Part shown: positions 22,007 through 32,944 of the stretch, piece after piece
Layout: every line of letters begins with the position of its first letter
How positions within the stretch are numbered: position 1 is the first letter of the stretch
Assembly (NCBI GenBank): GCA_036897485.1
Contig: JAYMTF010000499.1
Span: forward strand, 1 to 34,902
Direction: 5' to 3'
DNA: 34,902 nt
From: Pelargonium nanum
Taxonomy: Eukaryota > Streptophyta > Magnoliopsida > Geraniales > Geraniaceae
Notes under the pieces: model-generated
Seen by the model: only the letters and a program-made list of their open reading frames with translations
The model's database searches: none
Told to the model about the DNA's origin: nothing
Made by a program: the position numbers and the translations under genes

Positions 22007-22978
22007 ATGATGTTAAAAGTTGCTATGACAAATTGATTGGATCTTGGGGATAATTATAATACATTGAATTAGTCAACTTTACATTGTTTTAACTTATTCC
22101 TTTGATTTATTAATTTTCTTTTTACAGCTTACAAATCAAATTATGTGGATTTCATTATACCATGTTTCAAAAGGGTTGTTGGTTGGGAGGGATCTATGGT
22201 TTTGTTGGTTGGGCTGAATTCTGAGTTTTTAAGAAAGCTATCAATCTTGACATTTCTTTAAGACGCCAGAATGTCATTTTTGAGTTTGATGTCTCTGATA
22301 TTTTTGATATGTTTTATTTATATGTTGTTTCTTCTCATCTGTTTCGTTCGATTATTTTGAAGTGCATGGATAAGAATATTCAGAGGTTTGATGACTTTAT
22401 TTTGCTCATTTTAGAAGGGCTAATAAAATGGCGGATTTTCTTAGCTCATTTTAGTTTAGTCATCAAATATTTTATTGATGACTTGATCGAATCACAATAT
22501 GTCATGTGTACAATATGACTTAAAAATCGGGTGCTTCAAAAAAATTATGAGAGAGTGATGGTATCATATTTTTCGGATTATTATTAGTTAAACTTAATTT
22601 TATAATTCAAAAATATAAATTATGTAACTGTCATGACGTAGATTACCACGTACGTCATTTTGACATAGAGAATTATACAAAATTTGATACATTTATCATT
22701 CTCTAATAACTTTTTATATAGAGCTACAAAAATTGACTTTGTCATAATTTAAAAAAATAAATAACAAATAATGTTCTAAATATTCATCTCAATTCTCAAC
22801 AATGACTAAATCAATAATAAAAAAAATATATTATTACTGGCTAAAATATTCAATCCTAATTGAAGTTGGGAAACCATATCATTATTACTAGCTAGTAACT
22901 TACAGGCAATTATCAGTATATGTTATAACCATTGAAACTAATTATCTGATAATTATTTTATCAATATTACTCAAAACA
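22007..22978. other. Spacer between the two phytocyanin copies
   Basis: Very AT-rich. The part nearest 22007 should be the promoter of the broken copy. The plus-strand frame 22309-22518 shows no recognisable family and opens with TTG/ATG-poor sequence; I do not call it a gene. No clear inverted repeats found. Confidence 0.35.
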
Positions 22979-23705
22979 TTAATCTAAGGTAGAATAGAGT
23001 ATATAATTTAATTTTACGAGCATAGCTTGAAACGACGAATGTGCTAATTTTGGAGCTGACTGAGGCTGAACCGTTATGAGGAGCTTTTGGCCTCCAAGTT
23101 CACAATGCTTGGCCACCCCACAAATGTACCATTTTCTCCCCGGCGACATCAAAACTATCTCATCATTTCCGGAGCTCAGCGCCTCGTTGGCCGGTGGCAC
23201 TATACATTTTTCAAACGCAGTTCCGTTCACCTTGTTCACGTTATGAGCTCCCGGAGTGTAGCGAAAAACTATTACAAAATGGATCGAATAAAAGAAACTA
23301 CGGTGAGTTCGTTGACTCTTTTGTTTTAAAACAATATGCTATTAAAAAAAATCTTCATCATATACATAATGTGAATTCAAAATCAACATGAACACAATAA
23401 TAAAATATCAATAAAGGTAAATTTTTAAAAAGTAAATAAAACATCGATTCTTGAGACAAAATAGAAGAAAAATATGTGACGGATGAAGTACTATTAATCA
23501 AGAGCATAATGAAATTTGGTGTATATTAGTACTTACTGAGTTTATCGCCAACACGAAAATTCTTGCCCTGAGCCCAAGCTTGATAATCAAATCCTAACGT
23601 CCATCCTTTTTTATCCCCGACGATGAACTCATCAGCCATAATGACGGATGGAATGGAGGCCGCAACCACGACCATGAAAATGATGGGAATGCCATGAAAA
23701 CTCAT
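22979..23705 (-). CDS. Phytocyanin (blue copper protein-like), intact copy (2 exons)
   Basis: Minus-strand exons: 23705-23537 and 23268-22979, with a GT..AG intron at the position typical of phytocyanins, giving 152 residues. Residues 1-23 form a signal peptide ending near VIMA. The plastocyanin-like domain (about 24-130) includes DEFIVGDKKGWTLGFDYQAW, the first copper His in HNVNKVNG, and CGVAKHCELGGQK, which holds the Cys and His ligands five residues apart. The Gln/Gly after the second Cys is shifted by one residue against classical stellacyanin, so the axial ligand is uncertain. No Pro/Hyp-rich arabinogalactan module or clear GPI signal is seen; the tail is short (SFQAMLVKLNYILYSTLD). Expected to be a secreted, small electron-transfer or cell-wall protein. 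It is a tandem duplicate of the neighbouring broken copy, sharing intron phase and the QAMLVKLNY tail. Confidence 0.88.
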
Positions 23706-23780
23706 TGGAAAGTGTCTTCAAATTAAGTTTGTAATTACTCACTACAAAGGATGTAATGAGAACATTAATATATCAACTTT

Positions 23781-23860
23781 GGCCGGCAAATTTGGCCACT
23801 AGTGTCAATTATAGGCCGCACTAACGGATCAAGGCCGGCCCGGCCGGCCGGTTTGCCGGA
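23781..23860. repeat. GC-rich GGCCGG palindrome cluster upstream of the intact phytocyanin
   Basis: Two GGCCGGCC palindromes stand one base apart (23833-23840 and 23842-23849) in very AT-rich surroundings. Flanking arms CCGGCAAA (23783-23790) and TTTGCCGG (23852-23859) are perfect inverses. It lies 75-155 bp before the start codon, within the likely promoter or 5' UTR. Confidence 0.7.
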
Positions 23861-24590
23861 GAATTGGTAGCTAGTGAATAGGAACTAGCTAGCTATAATG
23901 TTAAACTTCGTTTGAGTCTTTGACCAATTTGAAGTGATTAGAGAAAGTTGTGTACGAGTAGTTAGAAACAAGATTCAACCCAAATGTTTGAATAAATGTT
24001 ATTTTTAATTTATGCAAATATGAAGGGGTTATTTGTAAATATTTGTATAGTTGGGGTGAGCATTTCAAATACATTAATTATGTATTTGTTTAAAGTCATA
24101 AAAGATCATTTTTAAGAGTAATGTGACAAAGTTTCTATGACGTGCATGTGCACCCAAAAAAATGAAAATTTTCTTTCTAAACATAAGATGAAGTTTATTT
24201 CGAAACATGTAAAAGAAGACGATAATGACATGTTAGTTACTTTATAGTGCTTGATGCTAATATAATTTTGTGAATTCTAAAAGATCGTTCATTAAATTTT
24301 TACAAAAAAATGAATTCACTCGCAGTTAAATTCTTATAATTGAAATATTCAAATATTTGGGCTAACGGTATATTGCGCATTCAGTCCAACTTTGGGGCCC
24401 ACCAAGCTTAGCAAGCCCACAATCATGTTAGGCAACACGGATAGGAAAACACATGCCAGGAATTGCTGTATCCTGTCACAGAAGTAGGATAATATAACCA
24501 GTCCTATAACCAACCAAACCTCTTGCTCATCACATGACAGGCACGTGACATGAAAATTATGTACAACACAAAACAGATCCTCTCTTCTCT
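23861..24590 (+). promoter_or_regulatory. Shared upstream region of phytocyanin (-) and NOM1 (+), with site II and G-box motifs
   Basis: No gene. Near NOM1 the sequence has GGCCCA (24396-24401) and AGCCCA (24414-24419), which are inverse TGGGCC and TGGGCT, matching the TGGGCY site II element. A G-box CACGTG lies at 24542-24547. Paired site II elements are frequent in promoters of ribosome-biogenesis genes, which suits a nucleolar product (inference). A CT-rich 5' UTR with a (TC)n tract begins at about 24590. Confidence 0.5.
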
Positions 24591-25221
24591 TCAAATTGCT
24601 TCTCGTCTCTCTCTCTCTCTTCAAAACTGCCTCTCTCCCGCCGGCGGCGAGGTTGTTCTCTGCTCCGGCAATTTCTCCGGCTACGCCATCGTGTTGCTCT
24701 CGCCTGAGTTTAGGTTTCCGTCAAAGCGAACGTGAACTTCTTCTCATCGTCACTGCATCTCGACCTCGGCTGCTCTTCGCCGCCATTGCAGGTATTTTTC
24801 TCAGTTTGAGCTCTTGCTTCAACAATCATAATAAGTAATAAACTGTAATGCATCATTAGCTTCTGTTTGTTTCTCAATAAAATGGAGAAATAGTTAGTGA
24901 AAATTATTCTACTTACCTCCTATTTTGGTTATTAGTTTGGATACCTAGTGGGTTGTAGTTTTGATATTATTATATTCTGAAAGAGTTGCTGAAATGTATA
25001 TTGCTATCTAAATTTTGTGGATTAGGAATTTAGGAGCTTTGTTATTTGAATTTTGACAAATTTTAAGTGAAGAGTTGAACTAATTAGTTTCAAGAACCTG
25101 TTATGATTTTATTTGGTTGGCTTTATATTTATATTCTATATTTCATTGGAATGATTAATTGCAATATTTTTTTGTTTGTGTTCTTGGCAGTTTAAGAGTT
25201 GAGGAAGCTTTGTTGAAAAGC
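24591..25221 (+). other. 5' UTR exon and UTR intron of NOM1
   Basis: CT- and GC-rich sequence at about 24591-24791 ends in GCCATTGCAG followed by GTATTT, a good donor. The following AT-rich stretch ends in TTCTTGGCAG at 25190, a good acceptor. This gives a leader intron 24792-25190 and places the ATG 32 bases into the second exon. The transcription start is estimated. Confidence 0.55.
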
Positions 25222-28200
25222 ATGGGTATGATATTTTTCTAGTTTGGATTGATTGTACTTGGTTCAATTTTCACATTCATTGTGAAAGGCGGTTTATTTT
25301 TGTTTCTGTTACAGATAAAAAGTCTGGTGAGAAGTCGCGTCGAGAAAGGCGAAAAGAAGCTCGATCTGTTAAGAAGGAGCAGAAGCATCAATCATGGATC
25401 CAAGTTCAGGTAGAAGAAATTTTAATTCTCTCGTGCTTCTCTTTAAAACTTTTTGCTGCTGGAAACTATAAAAAAAATGTCCACGGGCTTATATCGTATG
25501 CTAATTTTTGTGATTCCCAGAAATCTCAAAAACTAAAGAAAACAATAGAGGGTTTGAAGTCAAAGGATGTGAAGAAATCAAAAGAGTCACTCACTCAGAA
25601 TTCGGAAGAGAGAAGTGTTTTGGAGACCAGTTCTGATTCAGATGGAAACCAAAGGTCAGAGCGACCTAGCATCCGTAAGAACGTTCCAGAGTTTCATGAC
25701 TCAGATTCTGATTCTGAAAGAAGTCTCATAAGCTCAGAGCAACCAATCAATCCAAAGAAAGTTCTAAGTGCTCGTGATGCCAATGCATTAAAGAGGGTAA
25801 AAGGAAAGAAATCTATAAAGAAAAAATCAAAAACAAAGTTTGAAGAGTACCTTGAAATGAGTATGCCAAATGCCGGCATGTCTGCCAATGCAGACATTGA
25901 ATTGGAAAGGAAACTTGCAAAGAAACTTAAGATAAAAGGTGGAAAATTAAGGGGAATGGATGATGGCATAAATATGCTATTTGAAGGAATTTCATCTATT
26001 CTTGAGGAAGATAAAATTCAAGATGCTGAGGAGCTTGACCGAAAGAGCTTAGAGAAAAACTCATCGAGAAAAAAGCGGAAGAATAAAATATCCTCAGAAC
26101 AAAAGCCAGAAAATGAGATGGCAGCTGACACAGAAGTTGGATTATCTGAGCTAGCTGAAACTCATGATGCAGAAGCAACGGTAGCAGATCTGCCCAAAGA
26201 GCCTTCAAGTAAGAAACGTAAAAAGGGAAAGATGTCTGTTAAAGATCAAGAAGGTGACAAAGAAAGTGACGCAGCCACTTGTATATCCACTGAAGGGGAA
26301 ATTTGTGGTGTTGAAGTGGAAGAAGAAAGTCATGCCAAGAAGACTGCATCAAAGGGAAATGCAAAATATATAGCTCCTCACTTGAGATCTCGTTTAAGTA
26401 ATGAGTCAGAAGAAAATGCTCAAATCCGCAGACGGATACGAGGTATGATTGTGTTGAACTTTGGCATTTTATACCCTTGGTACTGTCAAATAACTTGATT
26501 TCTCATATTCAACTTGTTCCAGGTCTTTTGAATAGGTTGTCTGAATCTAATGTGGAATCAATAACAGGGGAGATTTCTACTATTATTCGTGTACGCCTAT
26601 CTTAACCCTCCATGTTTTACTATCTTTTGTGTGTATGTGCTTGCACACTTGTATAATCTCATAGCTCATAATGTAAGAATGAATATAACCATGAACATAT
26701 AGGGTGGCCTAATGCACGAGGCTCCCATGATTGTGGGGGGAGGATCCATTATGCAAGCAGCCCTACCTTGTTTGTGTGGAAAGATTTTCTATACTTGAAC
26801 CCTTGAGCTCAGTATTAAGCAACCTTATTTTATTGTTGCGCCAAGGCTCACCCTCATGGAATGATGTCCTTTGGGATGAATTAGTACTTGGGTCAGGTCG
26901 GGTTGTACCCCTGAAACCGCTCACTGTTTTTTAACCACCATGAATTGGAGATGGGCTTTTTCTTGAATTTTAATGCCATGAGCAGGATAAAACCAAATTA
27001 CACTAATTCTAATTAGTAGTTTGAGTCTTTATTTTGCAGTTGCCTATGGAAAATTAAATAGTTTTATACCTTTGCAGTCTTTTGGTCGCAGTGCTGGTTC
27101 TCTGATTACAAGTGAGGAAGTATTGAAGTCCTGTTCTGAAGGTCCCCGTGGAAATGAACAGTTAAGTATTAGTATATTTCTCTTAGCATTTACATTTTAC
27201 ATCTCTTTCTCTCTGGATAAGTCTAACTTTGATTGAAGTGAGCGATGGTAGTGAATTAGTGTATTAGTTGCCGCAATAAGATTAATAATATGTTTGTTCA
27301 TATTTCTTTTGTTTTTATTATTCAATTTCCCACCTATATCAAACTCCATATAGGTTTGCATATTCATTTTTTCTTTCAGGTCGACTTATAAGCCTTGCTG
27401 TGCCTGGATGTGTTTCCCTGTTTAATTTTGGCTTCCAGCCCTTTTTGGAAGTTTTGTGCTATTGAAATGGCTTAGATAATTGTCCCCCAAGAAGTTTAGG
27501 TAGTAAACTATCATGGCAACATTGTTCTTATATTGGTCTAGCCTGTTATAGGCCTGTTAACACCAAATCTACTCATAGCATATCCATTATACAATATATG
27601 GACTTATGAAAAGCTAAAATGCTTCCTATTTTCGTTTTTTTTAAAACAAACTAATTTTTGGATATGTATGTGACATATCTGATGCATGTTCTGAACTCAG
27701 ATGATTATTAGTATATGGATGAAAATGGGGATTTGAAGTAACTCTATTGTATTAAGTTTCTTTAGCGTATTACCTATCCCCTTGTTTACCATAGTTTATT
27801 TTTTTATATCAATATTTAGAATGAACACCATGCTAGGTATCCTACCTCCTATATAGTTACATTAAGTTACTTATTTATATTATATTTGTATTTGTTGTTG
27901 ACATTTCTGTGTGCCCTGTGCGAAGGTATGCTGCTGTTTTTGCAGCTTTTGTTGCTGGCATGTCATGTCTAGTTGGCATTGATTTTGGAGCAAAGCTTTT
28001 AGCTTCCCTAGCTAAATCTTTTGAGGTGCGCATACCAGTTTGATATAAGTGCATCCTATCTGCAGAAAATAGTTTTCTTTGATCTGCAATTAATTTTATC
28101 CAAATAATTATTAATTAAGCAGCAGGAGTATTATAGAAGACATGCTACTGCCTTTTGTTTGGTAGTTTGGAGGCCTTGTGTATTGTTGAAATTTTAGACA

Positions 28201-31200
28201 GTAACTGAGAGTGACCTTTTGTTGTTTTATCCAGGATGAGTACCTCAAAGAAGACAATCTTTCCCTGCGCAATCTCACTCTTTTCCTCTCCTATTTATGC
28301 GTATTTGGAGTTTGCTCAAGGTAGGCAATAATTTTGGTTACATATTTATGCATAAACATAGATATAAGATGTTAATTGTGAAGTTTGTCAGTTAATAGAT
28401 TGGAAGGTTTGACTTATCAAGTTATCATCTTTTCATATATAAGTCCCATTCAATTTCAAGTGCATGCCTTGATGTGAGAAAATTGCCTTGATGAGAGGAA
28501 CAGTCCATAAGTTAGAATAAACCAATAGACTTTCTTAACTCTTTGTGTTCTTGGGCTAAATCCAGAGGCCAGTGTTTTTTTTTCTCTACAGACTACACTT
28601 TCTTCAGCTCTTATCATTTTGAAACTTGTGGGGTTTTCGAATTTTGGCTCCGTCATGTGCCCCAAAACAGAGTTTAAAAGTAGCTAAGCTTTTTACTATG
28701 GTTGGATTTATGTTCATAAAAGCCAAGGAGGATGCTGTGTTACTAGATTATGAAAGGCTCTCACTTAAAGCCTACTCAAAGACTGAACTACAAAATATCA
28801 ACAAAACAAAAGACAACAAAAAGATTATATGGAGTTTCATTCATTATTATCTCTACACTTGAAAGTCATGGGAGGTATAAGACCCCTAGGTTGGGTTTGG
28901 CAAGAGAAATTCATGCAAATACCTGATACTGAAGGCACATGAAAATCTAAGACAGGAAATTCAATATCAAGGGAGGGTCAAACAGATAGGCTCTCTTTGT
29001 TCAATACATAACCGCTACATTCCTAAAGTAACCTCTCTTACTAGGTTACTTTAAAGAATCTATATATTTGATTCATTACAATTTACAAAAATAAACCAAT
29101 ACAGTTCATCAGGTTAAATGGTCCGAGTATATAACCAATCCTCTTGTCCATCAAAATCTATCTTGGGCAGTATATATTTATGACACTAAATTGATGGTTT
29201 TGACAATTTTTAGTGTCTAGCTAAAATGACACCAGCACTCTTTGAGAATAATGTGCATGACAGGAACTATGTGTATGACATGGATACACTTTCCTTGCCG
29301 AGTGTAGTAGGTCAATTATTTATTCAAGCTGTTTTTGTTACTACAGTTGTTTAAGCTGTTGCTCAAAATATGTTTAGCTACCCCTCTCTAACAGAAGTAC
29401 TTCTGTGTTACTTTTCAGTGATCTGATATTTGACTTTTTGATCATGTTGAGCAAGCGTTTGATGGAGACTGATGTCTCTACTATCCTGACAATTCTACAA
29501 TGTAAGTCTTATTAAAAAATTGTTCTTGTGGGTTTGGTTGCGATTTATACTATCTTAAACAATTCACTAGGCCCTTTTTAGTCAAATGCTCTGGTGATCC
29601 ATTTTTTCAGCAAACGCCAAATGATGAGTTTTATCTTTTAAGCACTTAATGTTATCAGCATGTTCCATTTCTTAACGAGCTTTGCTTCAGTACACAGCAT
29701 AAACTAGTATTTTTCCATGATGCTCGTTTGTTAGTACATTGTTGTATTGACGAAGTTATATTAAGCATAGTAAGGAATATAATGTCTCACTAAGCAATTT
29801 ATAACCTAATAGGTTGTGGAATGAAAATAAGAGGTGATGATCCTGCTTCCATGAAAAACTTTATTATGAGTGTTCAGAATAAGGTGAATGAGTTGAAGGC
29901 CTCTGCTGGAGACGGGCAAGAAAATATTATTGGTAAAAGGGTAAGTTTTTTCTTTTTTCTTTTTTATAGCAAAAAGCTTCCATGTCCCGTTTCTTATTTG
30001 CAGTACTCACTTGGCAATTCTTGCAGATGGAGTTCATGCTTGAAACCATATGTGACATCAAGAACAACAAAAAAAGGTCTAAAGAGGATTCTATACAGCA
30101 CACACGGATTAAAAAATGGCTGCAGAAGGTATTCCAGTGGATCTGTCGCTTAGTACTTTGAAGTTCTGCTTCCCTTTTATTTTATTTATCTGTTGTTCTT
30201 CGGATAATGGGGAGTGGTGGTTTGAGGGGAGTTTAATGGGCCATTCTGGACAAAGTGTGCTATTTAATGCCATGATCTGTCTTCTGTATATATAATCGCC
30301 GAATCTTTGTATGCTTCCAATATTCAATACATCAGAATAGAAGCTAGAGAAAGTATTTGTGCTCAACGTATCCTTAAAATTAGAGGCCAGGGAGGATTCC
30401 TTTGAGCATACTTTCACTTATATAGCATCAATTTTTCGAATATTTAAACAGGAGAATTTCCTAAACAGTTTGTCTAGATATGAAATATAAAATTTGTTCG
30501 TCTTCATTGTGTGTGGTTTATCCATTTTGTCCTTTGCTTATATCTTTTATATATCATTATTCATTTATTTTTATATATATTCCAGTTGAGAGTAGAAGAT
30601 ATTCTAATTCGAGGGGTCACATGGAGCAAGCTGCTCGATCCTAACAAGAAAGGTCAATGGTGGGTATCTGGAGACTTGGCTTCAGCCCCAGACAATGTCG
30701 AAGAACTTGCCAGCACAATTGACAAAGAGGTCCTTGAAGCGCAGAAAATGCTGCAACTTGCTGCTGCCCAGAGGATGACTACAGAGGCCAGAAAGGCAAT
30801 CTTTTGTATAGTAATGAGTGGGGAGGATTACATTGATGCTTTCGAGAAGCTTCTGAGATTGGACTTACATGGAAAACAGGTTATAGCATATCTTATTTTT
30901 GTATTTTTTTGCCTCTCTTTTTTGGGTCTTGTGTTTCTAATCTTTGCATGGATCTACAGGATAGAGAGATCATGCGGGTTCTAGTGGATTGCTGTTTACA
31001 GGAAAAAGTGTTCAACAAATATTACACTGCTCTGGCTTCCAAGTTGTGTGAGCACGACAAAAACCACAAGTTTACCTTACAGGTATTTCTTTCTCCGTTC
31101 TGGTACAAGTGAGATAACTTCTCTCCATCTAAGGAAATAAATGTTGAAAATCTCTTACCTTTGGTCAAAAGCCCGAGCTTCAATTAATGGAGAAATGATC

Positions 31201-32944
31201 TTAGGTAGCGTTTGGATTAAAAAAATGTTAGGAATAACACTTTTTGGTTTTTACTCTTCATAATGACTTTGGAATGAGAATCTCATTTCCATTAATCCAT
31301 TCTTGATTTCTATTCCATTCCAAAACTTTTAATACAAACACTCGGGGGCGGACCTTTTTTTATTATTTTATATATGGGGTCAAAAGATATCTTGAGTTTA
31401 TTTTGGAGTGTCAACTTATTGTAATAATTTTTTAAAATCTAAATTTTTCCCACAAAATATGGGGTCATATGACCCCCATTAGCTAGTGTAGGTCCGCCAC
31501 TGCAAATGCTACCTTATTTCTCCGTAAAATCTAGTACCATTTCCATCTTTCTGTCTTCTTGTAGCCGGGTTGGGTATTATTTTGCATTTTTTACAAAGAG
31601 GACTTGGAGCACACAACACCTCTGTTCTTTTTATTTAAGTGCATATACTCAGACTCAATTTTGTTTCCTTTACTATGTGAAAAAAAGTGGCTGGTTCAAA
31701 ACAAGAAATTTCTATACCAAATTCATATTTTTTTATGTCTTTATTTAGTGATTCAACTTTTATCAAGTATTCTTAGTGTAATGATATAACCTTATGGTGT
31801 GTTTGGGAACCAGCATTTAATTTGAAATGCTGGATTTGTGCCAAATATAGTGTTTGGGAACTCCAAGAATTTGGATTTGGAATTGATTCGAATCCAACAT
31901 CATTCAAAACATGCCTAAAGCATGAGATTTCAAATGACACCTCTTACCTCGTTATATTATATGATTTCCCAAACATTATATTTGTATTTGAAATGCAACA
32001 TTTCAAATCCAAAATTTCAAATGTTGAATTTCAAATCAAATCCATCTTCCCAAACGTAATCTTCAATTCATATTTGTGTCCATGCTTCATAGTTAAGGAG
32101 AAAGCAGTTCTTTCAAGGTAGGCTTATGTGTGTTTCACAATATAGCTTTGGTTAGTCTATAATTGATCTGATCATGGTACCATTAAAAGCGTGACTCAGA
32201 TTAATCTTTGTGTTCATCATATCATACTTCTGAGGTATGATCTTGTAACATGGATGTACATACAATGCTCACTTTGAATGTGAACATGGGTAGAGGAACT
32301 AACCACCCAAGATCTTTGAATCTATGCCAATGGCTCGGCCCCATCTAGATGATGTCACGTGAAAAAAAAAAGGATTTTCTCTAGCTAGACATTACACATG
32401 GCTGGAGATAACCAATTCCGCTTGCAGATTGATCTGCTATTGTTGTTTTTGTCTTTTAAATTACACACGAATATTGAAATCTATAATATGTTGTTTTAGG
32501 ATTTGCTTATGTGAGGTCTAGTTCTCTTAATTTTTGTCCTACTATCTCGCATATTTACAGTTTTGCCTGTGGGACCACTTCAAGGAGCTAGAGTCAACAA
32601 ATCTTCAAAGATCAATGCACCTAGCGAAATTTGTCGCGGAGATGATCGCATCCTTCACCCTTTCTGTTGCAGTTTTGAAATCCGTTGATCTGAGTGACGT
32701 GGGGCAACTAACACCAAAAAGGATCATGCATTTCCGGATACTATTTGAGGCCATTTTGGGGTACCCCGATAAGCTCATATGGAACGTATTCACACGAGTA
32801 GCTGTTGCCCCCGAGCTTGAAACTCTTAGAAATGGCATAGAGTTTTTCATCAAAGAGTACGTGGTAAGAACTAACAACGCACTCTCCGGGAAATATAAAG
32901 TTGCAAAGAAAGCTCTCAGTAATGTCGAAGGAGTTCTCATGTGA
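25222..32944 (+). CDS. NOM1: Nucleolar MIF4G and MA3 domain protein, NOM1/SGD1-like (13 coding exons)
   Basis: Coding exons: 25222-25225, 25315-25409, 25521-26442, 26523-26590, 27078-27160, 27926-28025, 28235-28320, 29419-29501, 29813-29940, 30027-30128, 30586-30879, 30960-31082 and 32561-32944. All are GT..AG and phases sum correctly, giving about 823 residues. Residues 1-330 are highly charged and disordered, with Lys/Arg clusters (KKKSKTKFEEYLEM, SSKKRKKGK) fit for nuclear/nucleolar targeting. A MIF4G domain runs about 335-545 (RRRIRGLLNRLSESNVESI, YAAVFAAFVAGMSCLVGIDFGAKLL). An MA3 domain follows at about 626-745 (RKAIFCIVMSGEDYIDAFEKLL, HKFTLQFCLWDHFKELE). Yeast Sgd1 and human NOM1 act in small ribosomal subunit biogenesis and bind a DEAD-box eIF4A-like helicase. 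The first coding exon carries only ATGG. Introns 4 and 12 hold a SINE and several MITEs. Confidence 0.93.
26701..26853 (-). mobile_element. Au-type SINE in NOM1 intron 4, antisense to the gene
   Basis: Read on the minus strand it starts GGGTGAGCCTTGGCGCAACA and contains GGGTTCAAGT (a degenerate tRNA box B, plus-strand 26794-26803). It continues GGTAGGGCTGCTTGCATAATGGATCC and ends with GGGAGCCTCGTGCATTAGGCCACCC. This order matches the plant Au SINE consensus as I remember it (GGCGCAAC..GGTTCGAGTC..GTAAGGCTGCGTACAA..GGGAGCTTAGTGCACCGGGCTGCCC). The box A equivalent is GGCGCAACAATA. Several mutations show it is an old copy. A target-site duplication was not established. Confidence 0.8.
31204..31342. 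mobile_element. MITE-like foldback element in NOM1 intron 12
   Basis: GTAGCGTTTGGATTAAAAAAATGTTAGGAAT at the left corresponds, inverted and with mismatches, to the right end ATTCCAAAACTTTTAATACAAACACTC. The core carries GGAATGAGAATCTCATTTCC, itself nearly palindromic. Length is about 140 bp and it is non-coding. It abuts the next element, whose insertion may have used its right end. Confidence 0.55.
31343..31502. mobile_element. hAT-type MITE in NOM1 intron 12
   Basis: The left end CGGGGGCGGACCT and the right end AGGTCCGCCACTG are inverted repeats matching the hAT-type terminus CAGTGGCGGA. The flanks CAAACACT (31335-31342) and CAAATGCT (31503-31510) agree at 6 of 8 bases, the 8-bp target-site duplication expected for hAT elements. 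Internally it has ATGGGGTC and GTCATATGACCCCC, as in common asterid/eudicot foldback elements. Length is 160 bp. Confidence 0.7.
31794..32060. mobile_element. Nested foldback (MITE) element in NOM1 intron 12
   Basis: The outer ends GTGTGTTTGGGAA (31797-31809) and TTCCCAAACGTAAT (32047-32060) are inverted. An inner pair, AGTGTTTGGGAA (31849-31860) and TTTCCCAAACATTA (31965-31978), is also inverted. The interior is full of ATTTCAAAT/ATTTGAAAT words. Either one element inserted into a relative, or the terminus was duplicated internally. No coding capacity. Confidence 0.6.

Noticed and set aside
22309..22518. Plus-strand open frame of 69 codons between the phytocyanin copies, rich in Phe, Ile and Leu.
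   Set aside because: AT-rich DNA produces such hydrophobic frames by chance; it starts inside a longer frame without ATG context and matches no family known to me.
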